Source of the DNA: Brucella daejeonensis
GTDB lineage: Bacteria > Pseudomonadota > Alphaproteobacteria > Rhizobiales > Rhizobiaceae
Length of the DNA: 64,000 bases
Reading direction: 5' to 3'
NCBI RefSeq assembly: GCF_014199265.1
Contig: NZ_JACIJG010000001.1
Location: forward strand, 248,001 to 312,000
In this document: piece after piece, positions 8,813 through 17,613 of the stretch
How positions within the stretch are numbered: the first letter of the stretch is position 1
How the letters are laid out: each line of letters begins with the position of its first letter
Notes under the pieces: model-generated
What the model was told of the DNA's origin: nothing
Databases searched by the model: none
Seen by the model: only the letters and a program-made list of their open reading frames with translations
Position numbers and translations under genes: made by a program

Positions 8813-10305
8813 TATTCGTACTGCTCCCGGTACTTGCGCACGATGTGCAGCGCAAAGATATTCATGATCAGCGTCAGGACGAAAAGCGTGATGCCGAGCG
8901 CAAAGGCCACCAGCGTTTGGGGCGAGTTGAATTCAAGGTCGCCCGTGAGCTGGTTGACGATCTTCACCGTGATGGTGGTCATCGCCTCGAACGGATTGAT
9001 GTTGATGCGGGCCGCCACGCCAGCGGCGAGAACCACGATCATGGTTTCCCCGATGGCACGCGATGCGGTCATGAGAAGCGCGCCGACGATGCCCGGCAGT
9101 GCAGCCGGAAGGACGACGCGCTTGATCGTCTCGGAACGCGTCGCGCCAAGGCCCAGCGAACCGTCGCGCAGCGAGCGCGGAACGGCAGTGATGATATCAT
9201 CGGACAGCGAGGAAACGAAGGGGATCAGCATCACGCCCATGACGAGACCGGCCGTCAGCACGCTTTGCGCCATGATGAAACCCTGCCCGCCTCCGATCGC
9301 CATCGAGAGATCGCGGAGGAAGGGACCGACGGTCACAAGGGCGAAGAAGCCGTAAACGATACTCGGGATGCCGGCGAGCAGCTCCAGAACCGGCTTGACG
9401 ACGGTACGAACGCCCGGCGATGCATATTCCGACATATAGATTGCCGAGAACAGCCCGACCGGTACGGCGAACAGCATGGCCACGAGGGCGATGTAGAGCG
9501 TGCCTGCCAGAAGCGGGATCAGGCCGAACTGACCCGTTTCGCCGCCGGAACCGGCAGCGGCAAAACGCGGGTCCCAGACGGTGCCGAAGAAGAAATCCCA
9601 AGGCGAAACGGACTGGAAGAAGCTGATGGTCTGGAACAGCATCGACAAGATGATGCCGACGGTGGTCAGAATGGCGATGCCGGACGCAGCGATCAGACCC
9701 CAAAGAACGATACGCTCGACGTTGTTGCGCGCGCGCATACGGCGGCTGATCGTCGACAAACCGAAGACCAGGCCTGCAATGGCGATCACCAGAGCGACCA
9801 CGGAACCGATCGTATGGGTCAGATCGGCCCCGTTCTTCAGATACAGTGCGATCGGCACCATGTAATCCTGGCCCTCGGTCGCAAGGGCCACCCCCTTGCC
9901 TGCCAGAAGCGAGCGGGCATCCTGATAGTTCGACGGGAAGTTCTCCAGCTCGGTCGGCGTCAGGCGCTCAAGCCCACCGGCAAGGCCGCGAATCATGCCA
10001 AGCTGGAGACTGCGATTGGTGTAGGAGCCACCCTCGACGTTACCGGGCAAGCGAGCAGCCGCGCCGTGATCGAGATAAACCGAAGCCCCAACGGCCCATA
10101 CGGCCAGAAACAGAATGGCAGGCAACGCGGAAACGAGGAAAACCCACCAGCCATGATAATGCGGGCGGGAATGCATTTTTTCGGTCGGTGAGCCTTGCAC
10201 GGAAGCAGATTGCGCCTTGTCCAATGCAATGGCGCGCTGCCTGCCTATGAAGAATCCGATCAGCCCGATTGCAACGATGCTGACGAGAACCAGAAAGAAC
10301 GACAT
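8812..10305 (-). CDS. pstC: phosphate ABC transporter permease PstC
   Basis: The second channel subunit of the phosphate importer, 497 residues. An N-terminal membrane helix is followed by a second helix near residue 55 (WWVFLVSALPAILFLAVWAV) and a periplasmic segment, then the permease core. The EAA loop is visible as VPRSLRDGSLGLGATRSETI and the conserved GIPSIVYGFFAL segment lies just before it. The extended N-terminus (E. coli PstC is about 319 residues) mirrors that of PstA. A 170-bp spacer with a hairpin separates it from pstS. Confidence 0.94.
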   Translation of the reverse strand: MSFFLVLVSIVAIGLIGFFIGRQRAIALDKAQSASVQGSPTEKMHSRPHYHGWWVFLVSALPAILFLAVWAVGASVYLDHGAAARLPGNVEGGSYTNRSLQLGMIRGLAGGLERLTPTELENFPSNYQDARSLLAGKGVALATEGQDYMVPIALYLKNGADLTHTIGSVVALVIAIAGLVFGLSTISRRMRARNNVERIVLWGLIAASGIAILTTVGIILSMLFQTISFFQSVSPWDFFFGTVWDPRFAAAGSGGETGQFGLIPLLAGTLYIALVAMLFAVPVGLFSAIYMSEYASPGVRTVVKPVLELLAGIPSIVYGFFALVTVGPFLRDLSMAIGGGQGFIMAQSVLTAGLVMGVMLIPFVSSLSDDIITAVPRSLRDGSLGLGATRSETIKRVVLPAALPGIVGALLMTASRAIGETMIVVLAAGVAARININPFEAMTTITVKIVNQLTGDLEFNSPQTLVAFALGITLFVLTLIMNIFALHIVRKYREQYE

Positions 10306-10433
10306 TCAATTTCCCCGGTTGCCATAGGCTGTACTGTAGTAACGAATGAATGCGGATCGGTTTCAAGATGCAGTTTCATCCCGGCCGTCCCGCGCGATTA
10401 CGTCTGTCTTAATACAGCAGCGCGAAAGGAGAA

Positions 10434-10463
10434 GAACGCGGAGATTGGTCATCCCCGCGTTCC
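10434..10463 (-). promoter_or_regulatory. intercistronic hairpin between pstS and pstC
   Basis: Inverted repeat AACGCGG / CCGCGTT (10434-10462) in the 170-bp gap just after the pstS stop. The minus-strand side has no long U-run, so it resembles a processing or stabilising stem, or a partial terminator, more than a full terminator. Such elements commonly raise binding-protein mRNA over the permease genes; that role is inferred here. Confidence 0.5.
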
Positions 10464-10475
10464 ACAGATTAAAAT

Positions 10476-11522
10476 TTACTTCGCAGCCATCGTCTTGCCT
10501 TCGGTGAAGGCAGCACGCTGTGCTTCACGTTCGGCATCGGGAGCCGGAACCAGACCGTATTCGGCGAGCGGGCCGTCAGGACCGATCATCTGGTCGTTGA
10601 GGAAGAATTCGACATATTCCTTCAGACCCGGAATAACGCCGAGGTGAGCTTTCTTCACGTAGAAGAACAGCGGACGCGAAACCGGATATTCGCCCGAAGC
10701 GACGGTCGCAGCCGACGGCGTCACGTCGTTGACTGTGGCGACCTTCAGCTTGTCGGCGTTGTTTTCGAAGAAGTAGAGGCCGAAAACGCCAACGCCGGTC
10801 TTGTTGGAGTCGATGCGAGCGAGGGTTTCGGCATAGTCACCGTCGATATCGACGGCCTTGCCGTCCTTGCGCACTGCGATACAGGCGGAAGCGGCAGCCT
10901 TGTCGTCAAGGCCGGTCTTCTTGAGTTCTTCGAGGGCGCCCGAATGCTCGCAGCCGTCGGCCAGAACCTTCTCTTCGAAAACTTCACGGGTGCCGTGCTT
11001 TTCGCCCGGAATATAGGCAGCAATGTCCCAATCCGGCAGGTTCGGATTGACCTGGTTCCACTTGGCGTTCGGATTGTCGACGAGCTTGCCGTCCACAACG
11101 AGCTTGGCAGCGAGCGCCTTGTAGACGTCTTCCGGCTTCAGCTTCCAGTCCGGACCCTTTGCGTCGGTGGCGAAGACGATGCCGTCATAGCCGAAGCGCA
11201 CTTCCTGAACGTCCTTGACGCCGGCGTCGATGCAGGACTTCAGTTCGGAGCCCTTCATGGCGCGCGATGCGTTGGCGATATCGATGGTGTTTTCACCGAC
11301 GCCCTTGCAGAATTCCTTGATGCCAGCGCCCGAACCGCCCGATTCGACGACTGGCGTCTTGAAGTTCGGATAGGTTTCACCGAAGGTCTCGGCAACGATC
11401 TTTGCATAAGGCAGAACGGTCGAGGAACCGGCAACCTGAATCTGATCGCGCGCCTGGGCGGCGGAAACCGACAAAACGGCAGCGATGGCAAGCGCTGCGG
11501 TTGAGGAAATCATCTTGTTCAT
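10476..11522 (-). CDS. pstS: phosphate-binding periplasmic protein PstS
   Basis: Periplasmic phosphate receptor, 348 residues. A clear Sec signal peptide (MNKMISSTAALAIAAVLSVS, cleavage after AAQA, about residue 24) precedes the type II periplasmic-binding fold. Phosphate-binding blocks are QVAGSSTVLPYAK, ESGGSGAGIKEFCKG and DIANASRAMK. It is first in the pst-pho cluster and sits 69 bp downstream of a multi-repeat Pho box, so PhoB-dependent induction by phosphate starvation is expected. Confidence 0.96.
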   Translation of the reverse strand: MNKMISSTAALAIAAVLSVSAAQARDQIQVAGSSTVLPYAKIVAETFGETYPNFKTPVVESGGSGAGIKEFCKGVGENTIDIANASRAMKGSELKSCIDAGVKDVQEVRFGYDGIVFATDAKGPDWKLKPEDVYKALAAKLVVDGKLVDNPNAKWNQVNPNLPDWDIAAYIPGEKHGTREVFEEKVLADGCEHSGALEELKKTGLDDKAAASACIAVRKDGKAVDIDGDYAETLARIDSNKTGVGVFGLYFFENNADKLKVATVNDVTPSAATVASGEYPVSRPLFFYVKKAHLGVIPGLKEYVEFFLNDQMIGPDGPLAEYGLVPAPDAEREAQRAAFTEGKTMAAK

Positions 11523-11590
11523 GAGCTGCGGCTCCTGTTGTATGAAGACATAGGACGAAGTGGCGTCACTAGCCCTCTACGCGCTCTATA

Positions 11591-11629
11591 TTACAGTCAT
11601 ATGACAGTAATTTTACAGCTCTGTAACAG
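11591..11629 (-). promoter_or_regulatory. Pho box of four 11-bp-spaced repeats upstream of pstS
   Basis: Read on the minus strand, four CTGT(A/C/T)A half-sites occur at an exact 11-bp period: CTGTTA (11629-11624), CTGTAA (11618-11613), CTGTCA (11607-11602) and CTGTAA (11596-11591), separated by 5-bp AT-leaning spacers. This is the known PhoB-binding architecture. The last repeat is 69 bp from the pstS start codon, correctly placed for activation. Confidence 0.88.
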
Positions 11630-11717
11630 AGCGGCCCGTCAGTAATTTTGTGGGGTTTTGCCGCTCGCCGAACCGGCGAAGGATTCATCTTGAGAATCCG
11701 TGATGCCAAGGCGCCCC

Positions 11718-12134
11718 TCATTCGCTCGGGCGCGACAGTACATAAACGGCGGACCCAACCATGAAGAGCGTCACCGCAGCCGCCAGCGGCCAGCCGGGGT
11801 TTGCCCCCCACCAGAACAGGCCATAGCCTACAACCATGCCAAGACAGGCATAAAGCTTGGCATTGGGCGGGATGGCGCCCCGCTCGCGCCATTTCACGAC
11901 CAGCGGGCCGAAACGCCTGTCGGAGAGAAGGCGTGCCTCCAGTCTGGGTGAAGACCGCGCAAAGAACCATGCCGCAAATATGATGAAGATCGTAGTCGGC
12001 ATGACCGGCAGAAAGGCGCCGACAATACCGAGGCCCAGCATAAGAAAACCAAGACACAGGTAAAGCGCCCGCCTGCCCACCGAAATTGCGGGCATGGCGC
12101 TCTCGCTCCTGTCTGTTTCCGGCTGGTTCTGCAT
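11718..12134 (-). CDS. YbaN/DUF454 family inner-membrane protein
   Basis: A 138-residue membrane protein with about three to four hydrophobic segments (about 22-55, 88-108 and 112-132). The DUF454 hallmark GIVGAFLPVMPTTIFIIFAA is followed by FARSSPRLEARLL and the conserved WRERGAIPPNAK block. The family has no firmly established function. A different frame stays open over the same region, but this frame carries the conserved family sequence. It lies upstream of the Pho box of pstS in the same direction, without overlap. Confidence 0.85.
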   Translation of the reverse strand: MQNQPETDRSESAMPAISVGRRALYLCLGFLMLGLGIVGAFLPVMPTTIFIIFAAWFFARSSPRLEARLLSDRRFGPLVVKWRERGAIPPNAKLYACLGMVVGYGLFWWGANPGWPLAAAVTLFMVGSAVYVLSRPSE

Positions 12135-12696
12135 TGGTTTTCCGTGGTCCGATCCGCACGTTTATAGCAGGGTTTTCTGGCTTTCGTGGAGGCTTGCCGC
12201 AGTCAAAGAAATGTCAACGCACGGCCAATCGGGCCTGCGGACAAGTTTTGCGTCGGAGCAGAAAGCGGGAAATACACCCTTTGATTGCATATCCGCCGCA
12301 AAATGGCCCCATTTTGTCAACTTTGCCACCATGCGTAAAAACTTGCCCTACAAATGAAAATTGCAGCGGCAGCACCAGCCGCTCCCGGCTCCGCAAACAA
12401 TTTTCATGTCGATACGGAGAAAAATACCGGGCGAAAAAAGCCTTTCACGGAATCCTAACGAATCGCAACCGAATCCACAGAAACATAATGGAACTTTTCA
12501 AAATATTACTCCCTCATTCCTTCACCATAAAGTAAACAACTATTAGTATAGGATGATTTTCCTTAAACTAGTCAAATTCAACAATCGCATATTATTCTCA
12601 TTCCGACCACGCCATCGCCATATTTAGATTCCAGTTCGCGGTTGTAATTCTCAGTGAACATTGCAGGACACCCCGTCAACAACTATTGGATATGGC
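12135..12696. other. non-coding divergent spacer
   Basis: A 562-bp gap between the DUF454 gene (minus) and the RlpA-like gene (plus). The right half is unusually AT-rich (about 12460-12600) compared with the rest of the window and probably holds promoters. No open frame here has a credible start or product, and I see no tRNA or strong hairpin. Confidence 0.5.
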
Positions 12697-13053
12697 ATGA
12701 ACTTCAAGACCCGTATGGCTATGCTTGCCGTTGCGGCAACCGGCCTTCTCGCGGCCACCGCAATCGAGGCTTCAGCACAGCAATGCGGCGGTGCCTCCTG
12801 GTACGCCCTCACTTCCCGCACGGCTTCGGGCGAACGCATGAATCCCGCTGGACTGACCGCAGCGCACCGTACCCTGCCGCTCGGCAGCAGGGTCAAAGTC
12901 ACCAATCAGCGGAACGGCAAGTCGCTCGTTGTGCGCATCAATGACCGCGGCCCATTCATCAAGGGACGTGTGCTTGACCTGTCGAAGGGGGCTGCAAGGC
13001 GCCTCGGCTTTATCGGCGCCGGTCACACGAAAGTCTGCTTCACGCGGCTGTAA
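12697..13053 (+). CDS. RlpA-like double-psi beta-barrel exported protein
   Basis: A 118-residue secreted protein. A signal peptide ([18 protein letters not shown], cleavage near IEASAQ) is followed by a compact RlpA-like double-psi beta-barrel. Its markers are [34 protein letters not shown] and the catalytic-type block [17 protein letters not shown], with a conserved Asp. Full-size RlpA lytic transglycosylases also carry a SPOR domain; this one lacks it and is a minimal form. I chose ATG 12697 because it starts the signal peptide; a TTG at 12661 is in frame but adds a poor N-terminus. Confidence 0.85.
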   Translation: MNFKTRMAMLAVAATGLLAATAIEASAQQCGGASWYALTSRTASGERMNPAGLTAAHRTLPLGSRVKVTNQRNGKSLVVRINDRGPFIKGRVLDLSKGAARRLGFIGAGHTKVCFTRL

Positions 13054-13370
13054 ACCTGTAAGGCCAATTGCGACTCATCCCGCCCAAGCTCCAGGTCTGG
13101 CCAAGGTTTTGTATCTTGCCCATATCGCGCTTTGACAACCTGCCGTAAGTCTTGACCACCTTATACCGACGGACGGCAGTAGCTTGTCGTCCGAAGTACC
13201 GCTTCACAATGATCGAAATCAACCTAAAATTGCATATTCCCGCACCGCACGCATTAACCATTAATTAAGAAGTCGGGCGGCTGCGCGGCGAACCGAATTG
13301 ACTCCGGACTGTTTCAGATTTTAACGTTTCGTTAATAAATGATTACGGTGAGAGTCAAAGGGCGTTGAGT
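13054..13370. other. spacer between the RlpA-like gene and the transglutaminase-like gene
   Basis: 317 bp with no supported gene. The last 110 bp are AT-rich with TTAATTAA- and GTTAATAA-type stretches close to the next start, consistent with a promoter region. No clear terminator hairpin follows the upstream gene. Confidence 0.45.
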
Positions 13371-13991
13371 ATGTTTTGCGTTGTCCGCTCGACCACAAAG
13401 ATTATGGCAGCCGCCGCCTTCATGGCGTCGCTGCTGATGGCAAGCTTCGGTGCTGAAGCCGCTTCAGATGACTTCATGCAGACTGGCAGGCTGACCTCGC
13501 AGCCGATCGGGCATTATGAATTCTGCAAGCGCGAACCGAAGGAATGCGGAACCGTCAGCCGCAGCACACGTGCATTGCACCTCAACCAGGCCAACTGGCA
13601 AAACATTGTGCAGATCAACCTTCTGGTCAATGAAAGCATCAAGCCGATGACCGATATGGAAATCTACGGCGTCGAGGAATATTGGGCCTACCCGACCACG
13701 GTTGGCGACTGTGAAGATTACGTGCTTTTGAAGCAACGCGAATTGCAGCGCGCCGGTATTCCACTCACCGATCTTCTGATCACTGTCGTGCGCAAGCCGG
13801 ATGGCGAAGGCCATGCAGTCCTGACTGTTCGCACCGACCGCGGCGATTTTGTTCTCGACAACCTGACCGATGAAGTCATGCGCTGGAACGAAACAGATTA
13901 CACCTATCTGAAGCGTCAGGCGGCCAATGATACCGGTCGATGGGTCACGATCGAGGCTCCGGACAATCTTCTGGTCGGCTCCGTGCAGTAG
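13371..13991 (+). CDS. periplasmic transglutaminase-like cysteine proteinase (BTLCP family)
   Basis: A 206-residue exported protein of the bacterial transglutaminase-like cysteine proteinase family. The signal peptide spans about 1-30 (cleavage near GAEA). The catalytic triad is visible: Cys in VGDCEDYVLLK, His in GEGHAVLTVRT and Asp in FVLDNLTDE. In other bacteria such proteins (LapG type) clip surface adhesins, but this shorter rhizobial-type branch has no LapD partner nearby, so that role is not implied. The start is the ATG at 13371; a TTG two codons upstream is in frame. Confidence 0.87.
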   Translation: MFCVVRSTTKIMAAAAFMASLLMASFGAEAASDDFMQTGRLTSQPIGHYEFCKREPKECGTVSRSTRALHLNQANWQNIVQINLLVNESIKPMTDMEIYGVEEYWAYPTTVGDCEDYVLLKQRELQRAGIPLTDLLITVVRKPDGEGHAVLTVRTDRGDFVLDNLTDEVMRWNETDYTYLKRQAANDTGRWVTIEAPDNLLVGSVQ

Positions 13992-14252
13992 GATCAAGGC
14001 GTTTTAGCGCTTCCGACCTTTCCGTCGAAACAGGAGCTGCCCAAACGCCGGATTTTCTCCAATCAGCTTTTGAACCCCGGTCTGGAATGTGCTATTCATT
14101 CCCGGTCTAAAAAGGAGAGATCGGTGCGGTTAGCCCGATCCCCGCTTCAAAGCGGGTCCTGGCCTTCGCAGCGACTGCCTTTCGGCAATGCGTCGAGTCC
14201 CTTGGCCTTTACTCCGGTGCAATGGTGCAGCGGAGAACAAGAGGTCTTGGTC

Positions 14253-14675
14253 ATGAAACAGCAAATCTCCGTCATCACGCTCGGCATTAGCGATCTGGAA
14301 CGTTCGCGTCGCTTCTATGTCGAGGGTTTCGGCTGGACGCCGGTTTTCCAGAACGAGGAAATCATCTTCTACCAGATGAACGGCTTCGTCCTCGGCACAT
14401 TCCTGAAATCCTCGCTTGAAACCGATATGAACCGCTCCGGTCTTTTGCAGCCGGGCGCTTTTTCGCTTGCGCATAATGTGGAACGGAAAGCGGATGTGGT
14501 GCCGCTGATGGAGCGACTGGTTGAGGCAGGAGGCCGGATTTTGCGCCCGGCGGATGCGCCGATCCATGGCGGTTTCCGCGGCTATGTCGCCGATCCAGAC
14601 GATCACGCATGGGAAATTGCCTGGAACCCCGCCTGGGCCATCGATGAGAACGGCTTGGTTACTTTCGGGATATGA
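14253..14675 (+). CDS. VOC (glyoxalase/bleomycin-resistance fold) family protein
   Basis: A 140-residue VOC-fold protein. Two beta-alpha-beta-beta-beta units are visible: ISVITLGISDLERSRRFYVE and FQNEEIIFYQMNGFVLG in the first, then LAHNVERKADVVPLMERLVE and GYVADPDDHAWEIAWNP in the second. The metal ligands of true glyoxalase I are not all evident, so substrate is unknown. GAGG lies 8 bases before ATG 14253. The frame stays open to a GTG at 14124 that also has a good ribosome-binding site (AAAGGAGAG), but that extra 43 residues do not look like protein; see findings. Confidence 0.82.
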   Translation: MKQQISVITLGISDLERSRRFYVEGFGWTPVFQNEEIIFYQMNGFVLGTFLKSSLETDMNRSGLLQPGAFSLAHNVERKADVVPLMERLVEAGGRILRPADAPIHGGFRGYVADPDDHAWEIAWNPAWAIDENGLVTFGI

Positions 14676-14864
14676 ACGGATGTCTTTACCCCATCTAAGC
14701 GGGACTGGGGATCAGTCCAGTGGGCTGATTTCCCCATGTAGGCGGTCCGACTTTCGGGAGACACGTATTATATAGATGGTGGGGCTTTGCGCATCGCTAT
14801 CTAAAGTGGTTCCAATGATTGAAACAGGAACCTTTCCAATCCTGATGAACCATCGCAACTGCGG
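14676..14864. other. structured spacer between convergent genes
   Basis: 189 bp between the VOC gene and yifB, rich in inverted repeats. TAGATGG (14773-14779) pairs with CCATCTA (14691-14697). GGACT/AGTCC (14702-14706/14714-14718) competes with GGGGATCAG/CTGATTTCCCC (14707-14715/14725-14735). GGTTCC/GGAACC lies at 14808-14813/14827-14832. It could be a decayed repeat element or a structured transcript end. It has no coding potential. Confidence 0.45.
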
Positions 14865-16397
14865 TCAGGCTGCGGAGACCAGCCTGTCCGCACCCATGCG
14901 ATAGGAAATAGCGCTGGCCAGATGAATACGGCCTACCTTGTCGCTTGCCTCCAGATCGGCCAGCGTGCGTGCTACCTTCAATATCCGATGATAGGCGCGG
15001 GCGGAAAAACGCATCTGTTCACTCGCATCGCGCAAAAGCTTCAGGCCAGCCGCATCTGGTGCCGCGACTTCCTCGATCAGTTTTGCCGAACAATAGGCAT
15101 TGGTCAGCGACGGTTCGAAACCAAGCGCCGCATAGCGTGCGGCCTGGATAGCTCGCGCACGGGCAATGCGCAAGGCAACCGTCTCGCTCGTTTCCGATCG
15201 GGACGGCTTGATAAGGTCGAAAGCGGAAACGGCCGGCATGTCCACACGCAGATCGATACGGTCGAGAAGCGGGCCGGAAATGCGGGCCTGATAGTCGGTC
15301 TGGCAGCGAGGACCGCGCGCACAGACATGCCCCGGCTCGCCCGCCATGCCGCAGCGGCAGGGGTTCATGGCAGCGACCAACTGGAAACGCGCCGGATAGC
15401 TGGTGCGGTGATTGACGCGGGCGATCAGGCATTCGCCGGTTTCGAGCGGTTGACGCAAGGAATCCAGCACTTGCGGCGAAAATTCCGGAAACTCGTCCAG
15501 AAAAAGCACACCATTATGAGCAAGGGAAACCTCGCCGGGACGCGCGCGCAATCCGCCGCCAACCATTGCCGCCATGGACGCGGAGTGATGCGGGGCGCGA
15601 AACGGCCTGCGATCCGACAATTTTCCACCCGAGAGCTCGCCGGCAATCGAGGCAATCATGGAAACGTCGAGCAATTCACGCGGAGAAAGACGCGGCAGAA
15701 TGGACGACAAGCGTGACGCCAGCATGGACTTGCCCGATCCAGGCGGCCCAACCAAAAGCAGATTGTGATTTCCGGCCGCAGCGATTTCGAGCGCACGTTT
15801 GGCCGTCTCCTGCCCCTTGATATCCGCGATGTCCAGTTCCGCTTCGCCGGTAACGCGCATGGACGGTTCCGGCCGGGTCAGGACCTGCGTTCCGCGAAAA
15901 TGATTGGCAAGGGCAATCAGGCTGCGCGGCGCCAATATGTCTATGTCGGCGCCCGCCCAGGCCGCTTCCGGCCCGCAGGCATGTGGACAGATAAGCCCTT
16001 TTTCTTCACGGTTCGCGCCAATGGCAGCCGGGAGCACCCCCGCTACGGAGGTTATCGAACCATCGAGCGACAATTCGCCCAAAACGAGATAGGACCGGAT
16101 CGCATCCGCCGGAATGGCGCCGATGGCGGCCATCAGGCCTAGGGCAATGGGGAGATCGTAATGCGACCCCTCCTTCGGCAGATCAGCCGGAGCAAGATTG
16201 ACCGTTACACGCTTGGTCGGCATGGAAAGGCCGGACGCGTGCAATGCCGCCTGCACACGCTCCCGGCTTTCGGCAACGGCCTTGTCCGGCAAGCCGACAA
16301 TGGACATGCCCATCTTGCCCGGCGCGACCATGACCTGGACGTCGACGGCTACCGCCTCTATGCCCTGAAATGCGACCGTTCCAACCCGCGCGACCAT
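14865..16397 (-). CDS. YifB/ComM family Mg-chelatase-like AAA ATPase
   Basis: A 510-residue hexameric AAA+ ATPase. The N-terminal Lon-like (ChlI) domain covers about 20-160. The AAA core has Walker A GPPGSGKSM near residue 218, Walker B VLFLDEFPEF and sensor regions, followed by a Cys-rich block (NPCRCG...CARGPRCQ) and the C-terminal Mg_chelatase_C domain. ComM relatives drive branch migration during integration of foreign DNA in competent bacteria; that role is family knowledge and not shown here. Length is standard. It is a single gene on the minus strand. Confidence 0.93.
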   Translation of the reverse strand: MVARVGTVAFQGIEAVAVDVQVMVAPGKMGMSIVGLPDKAVAESRERVQAALHASGLSMPTKRVTVNLAPADLPKEGSHYDLPIALGLMAAIGAIPADAIRSYLVLGELSLDGSITSVAGVLPAAIGANREEKGLICPHACGPEAAWAGADIDILAPRSLIALANHFRGTQVLTRPEPSMRVTGEAELDIADIKGQETAKRALEIAAAGNHNLLLVGPPGSGKSMLASRLSSILPRLSPRELLDVSMIASIAGELSGGKLSDRRPFRAPHHSASMAAMVGGGLRARPGEVSLAHNGVLFLDEFPEFSPQVLDSLRQPLETGECLIARVNHRTSYPARFQLVAAMNPCRCGMAGEPGHVCARGPRCQTDYQARISGPLLDRIDLRVDMPAVSAFDLIKPSRSETSETVALRIARARAIQAARYAALGFEPSLTNAYCSAKLIEEVAAPDAAGLKLLRDASEQMRFSARAYHRILKVARTLADLEASDKVGRIHLASAISYRMGADRLVSAA

Positions 16398-16430
16398 ATG
16401 CCCCCGCTCGCCACGCTTTACAGCTATTAA

Positions 16431-16446
16431 GTGAGCACAAGCTCAC
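16431..16446. repeat. short inverted repeat between gshB and yifB
   Basis: Perfect 6-bp arms GTGAGC / GCTCAC with a 4-nt loop, 34 bp upstream of the yifB start codon on the minus strand and about 60 bp after gshB. It may be an operator or a weak terminator stem; there is no U-run. Confidence 0.4.
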
Positions 16447-16506
16447 ACACAACTTACGGAGTTAAGCATATGCGAGACGCAACTGCAAGAACGTTACAGG
16501 AACGAA

Positions 16507-17445
16507 TTATCGCTTGGCTTCCACGGCGTCCCAGAAAAGGGCGGCGATATCGGTACCGTCGAAGCGCTGGATTTCACGGATGCCGGTCGGCGAAGTGACA
16601 TTGATCTCGGTCATGTAATCGCCGATCACGTCGATGCCGACCAGAATGAAGCCGCGTTCTTTCAGCGAGGGGCCGATGCGTTCGCAAATCTCGCGTTCAC
16701 GCGGCGTCAGCTTGCTCTGCTCGGCACGCCCTCCGACATGCATGTTGGAACGCGCATCGGTTTCCGAAGGCACGCGATTGATCGCGCCGACCGGCTCGCC
16801 GTCGATCAGGATGATGCGCTTGTCGCCCGCGCGCACATCCTTCAGATAACGCTGGGCGATGAAAGGCTCCCTGAAGAGCTGGCTGAACATTTCCAGCAGC
16901 GAGGTCAGATTACGGTCGCCGTCCGCCAGATGGAAGACGCCCGCACCGCCATTGCCGTAAAGCGGCTTCAGGATGATGTCACCGAATTCGCGGCGGAAAT
17001 CGAGGACTTCCTGCGGGTCCTTGGTGATGAGCGTTTCCGGCATCAGGTCAGGAAATTCAGTGACGAAAATCTTTTCGGGGCTGTTGCGCACCCAGGCCGG
17101 ATCGTTGACCACCAGCGTTTTCGGGTGAATCCGCTCAAGGAGATGGGTCGTTGTGATGTAGTTCATGTCGAAAGGCGGATCCTGACGCAGCAGAACCACA
17201 TCCATTTCCGACAGGTCGCGGCGGATCGCCTCGCCGAGCGTATAATGATCGCCCTTGACGTCGCGCACTTCCATCTTTTCCAGACGGGCCGAAACCACGC
17301 CATCACGCATGGACAGCCGGTCGGGCGTATAATGATAAAGCTCATGACCGCGCTTCTGCGCTTCAAGCGAGAGGGCGAAAGTGGTATCGCCCGTTATGTT
17401 CACCGTGCTGATATGGTCCATCTGGACCGCGACTTTGAGAGCCAT
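16507..17445 (-). CDS. gshB: glutathione synthetase
   Basis: A 312-residue ATP-grasp ligase joining gamma-glutamylcysteine and glycine, the second step of glutathione synthesis. Features in order are the N-terminal domain ([20 protein letters not shown]), the [18 protein letters not shown] substrate region, the ATP-grasp block [16 protein letters not shown] near residue 150, FIAQRYL and the C-terminal [20 protein letters not shown]-like block (here [19 protein letters not shown]). The frame is open far upstream, but the family start and length fit ATG 17445. It is divergent from the SMP-30 gene. Confidence 0.95.
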   Translation of the reverse strand: MALKVAVQMDHISTVNITGDTTFALSLEAQKRGHELYHYTPDRLSMRDGVVSARLEKMEVRDVKGDHYTLGEAIRRDLSEMDVVLLRQDPPFDMNYITTTHLLERIHPKTLVVNDPAWVRNSPEKIFVTEFPDLMPETLITKDPQEVLDFRREFGDIILKPLYGNGGAGVFHLADGDRNLTSLLEMFSQLFREPFIAQRYLKDVRAGDKRIILIDGEPVGAINRVPSETDARSNMHVGGRAEQSKLTPREREICERIGPSLKERGFILVGIDVIGDYMTEINVTSPTGIREIQRFDGTDIAALFWDAVEAKR

Positions 17446-17613
17446 GATTTCCTCGCGATTCGAAGTTGCTGGAAATCTAAAACGGAATGAACGGGCAATA
17501 TAGTCCTTTCTCGCCATCCACATGCCGCAGGACTGTCCGAATTTGCGCAAGTTGAACTGGATCGGCTTTAGCCTGTTGTCTATGCTCGGTGCAATCGCTT
17601 TCGGGAGGATAAG

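Noticed and set aside
11569-12159. Minus-strand frame overlapping the DUF454 gene and the Pho box
   Set aside because: The other frame (11718-12134) encodes the recognisable DUF454 protein; this one has no features and runs across the Pho box.
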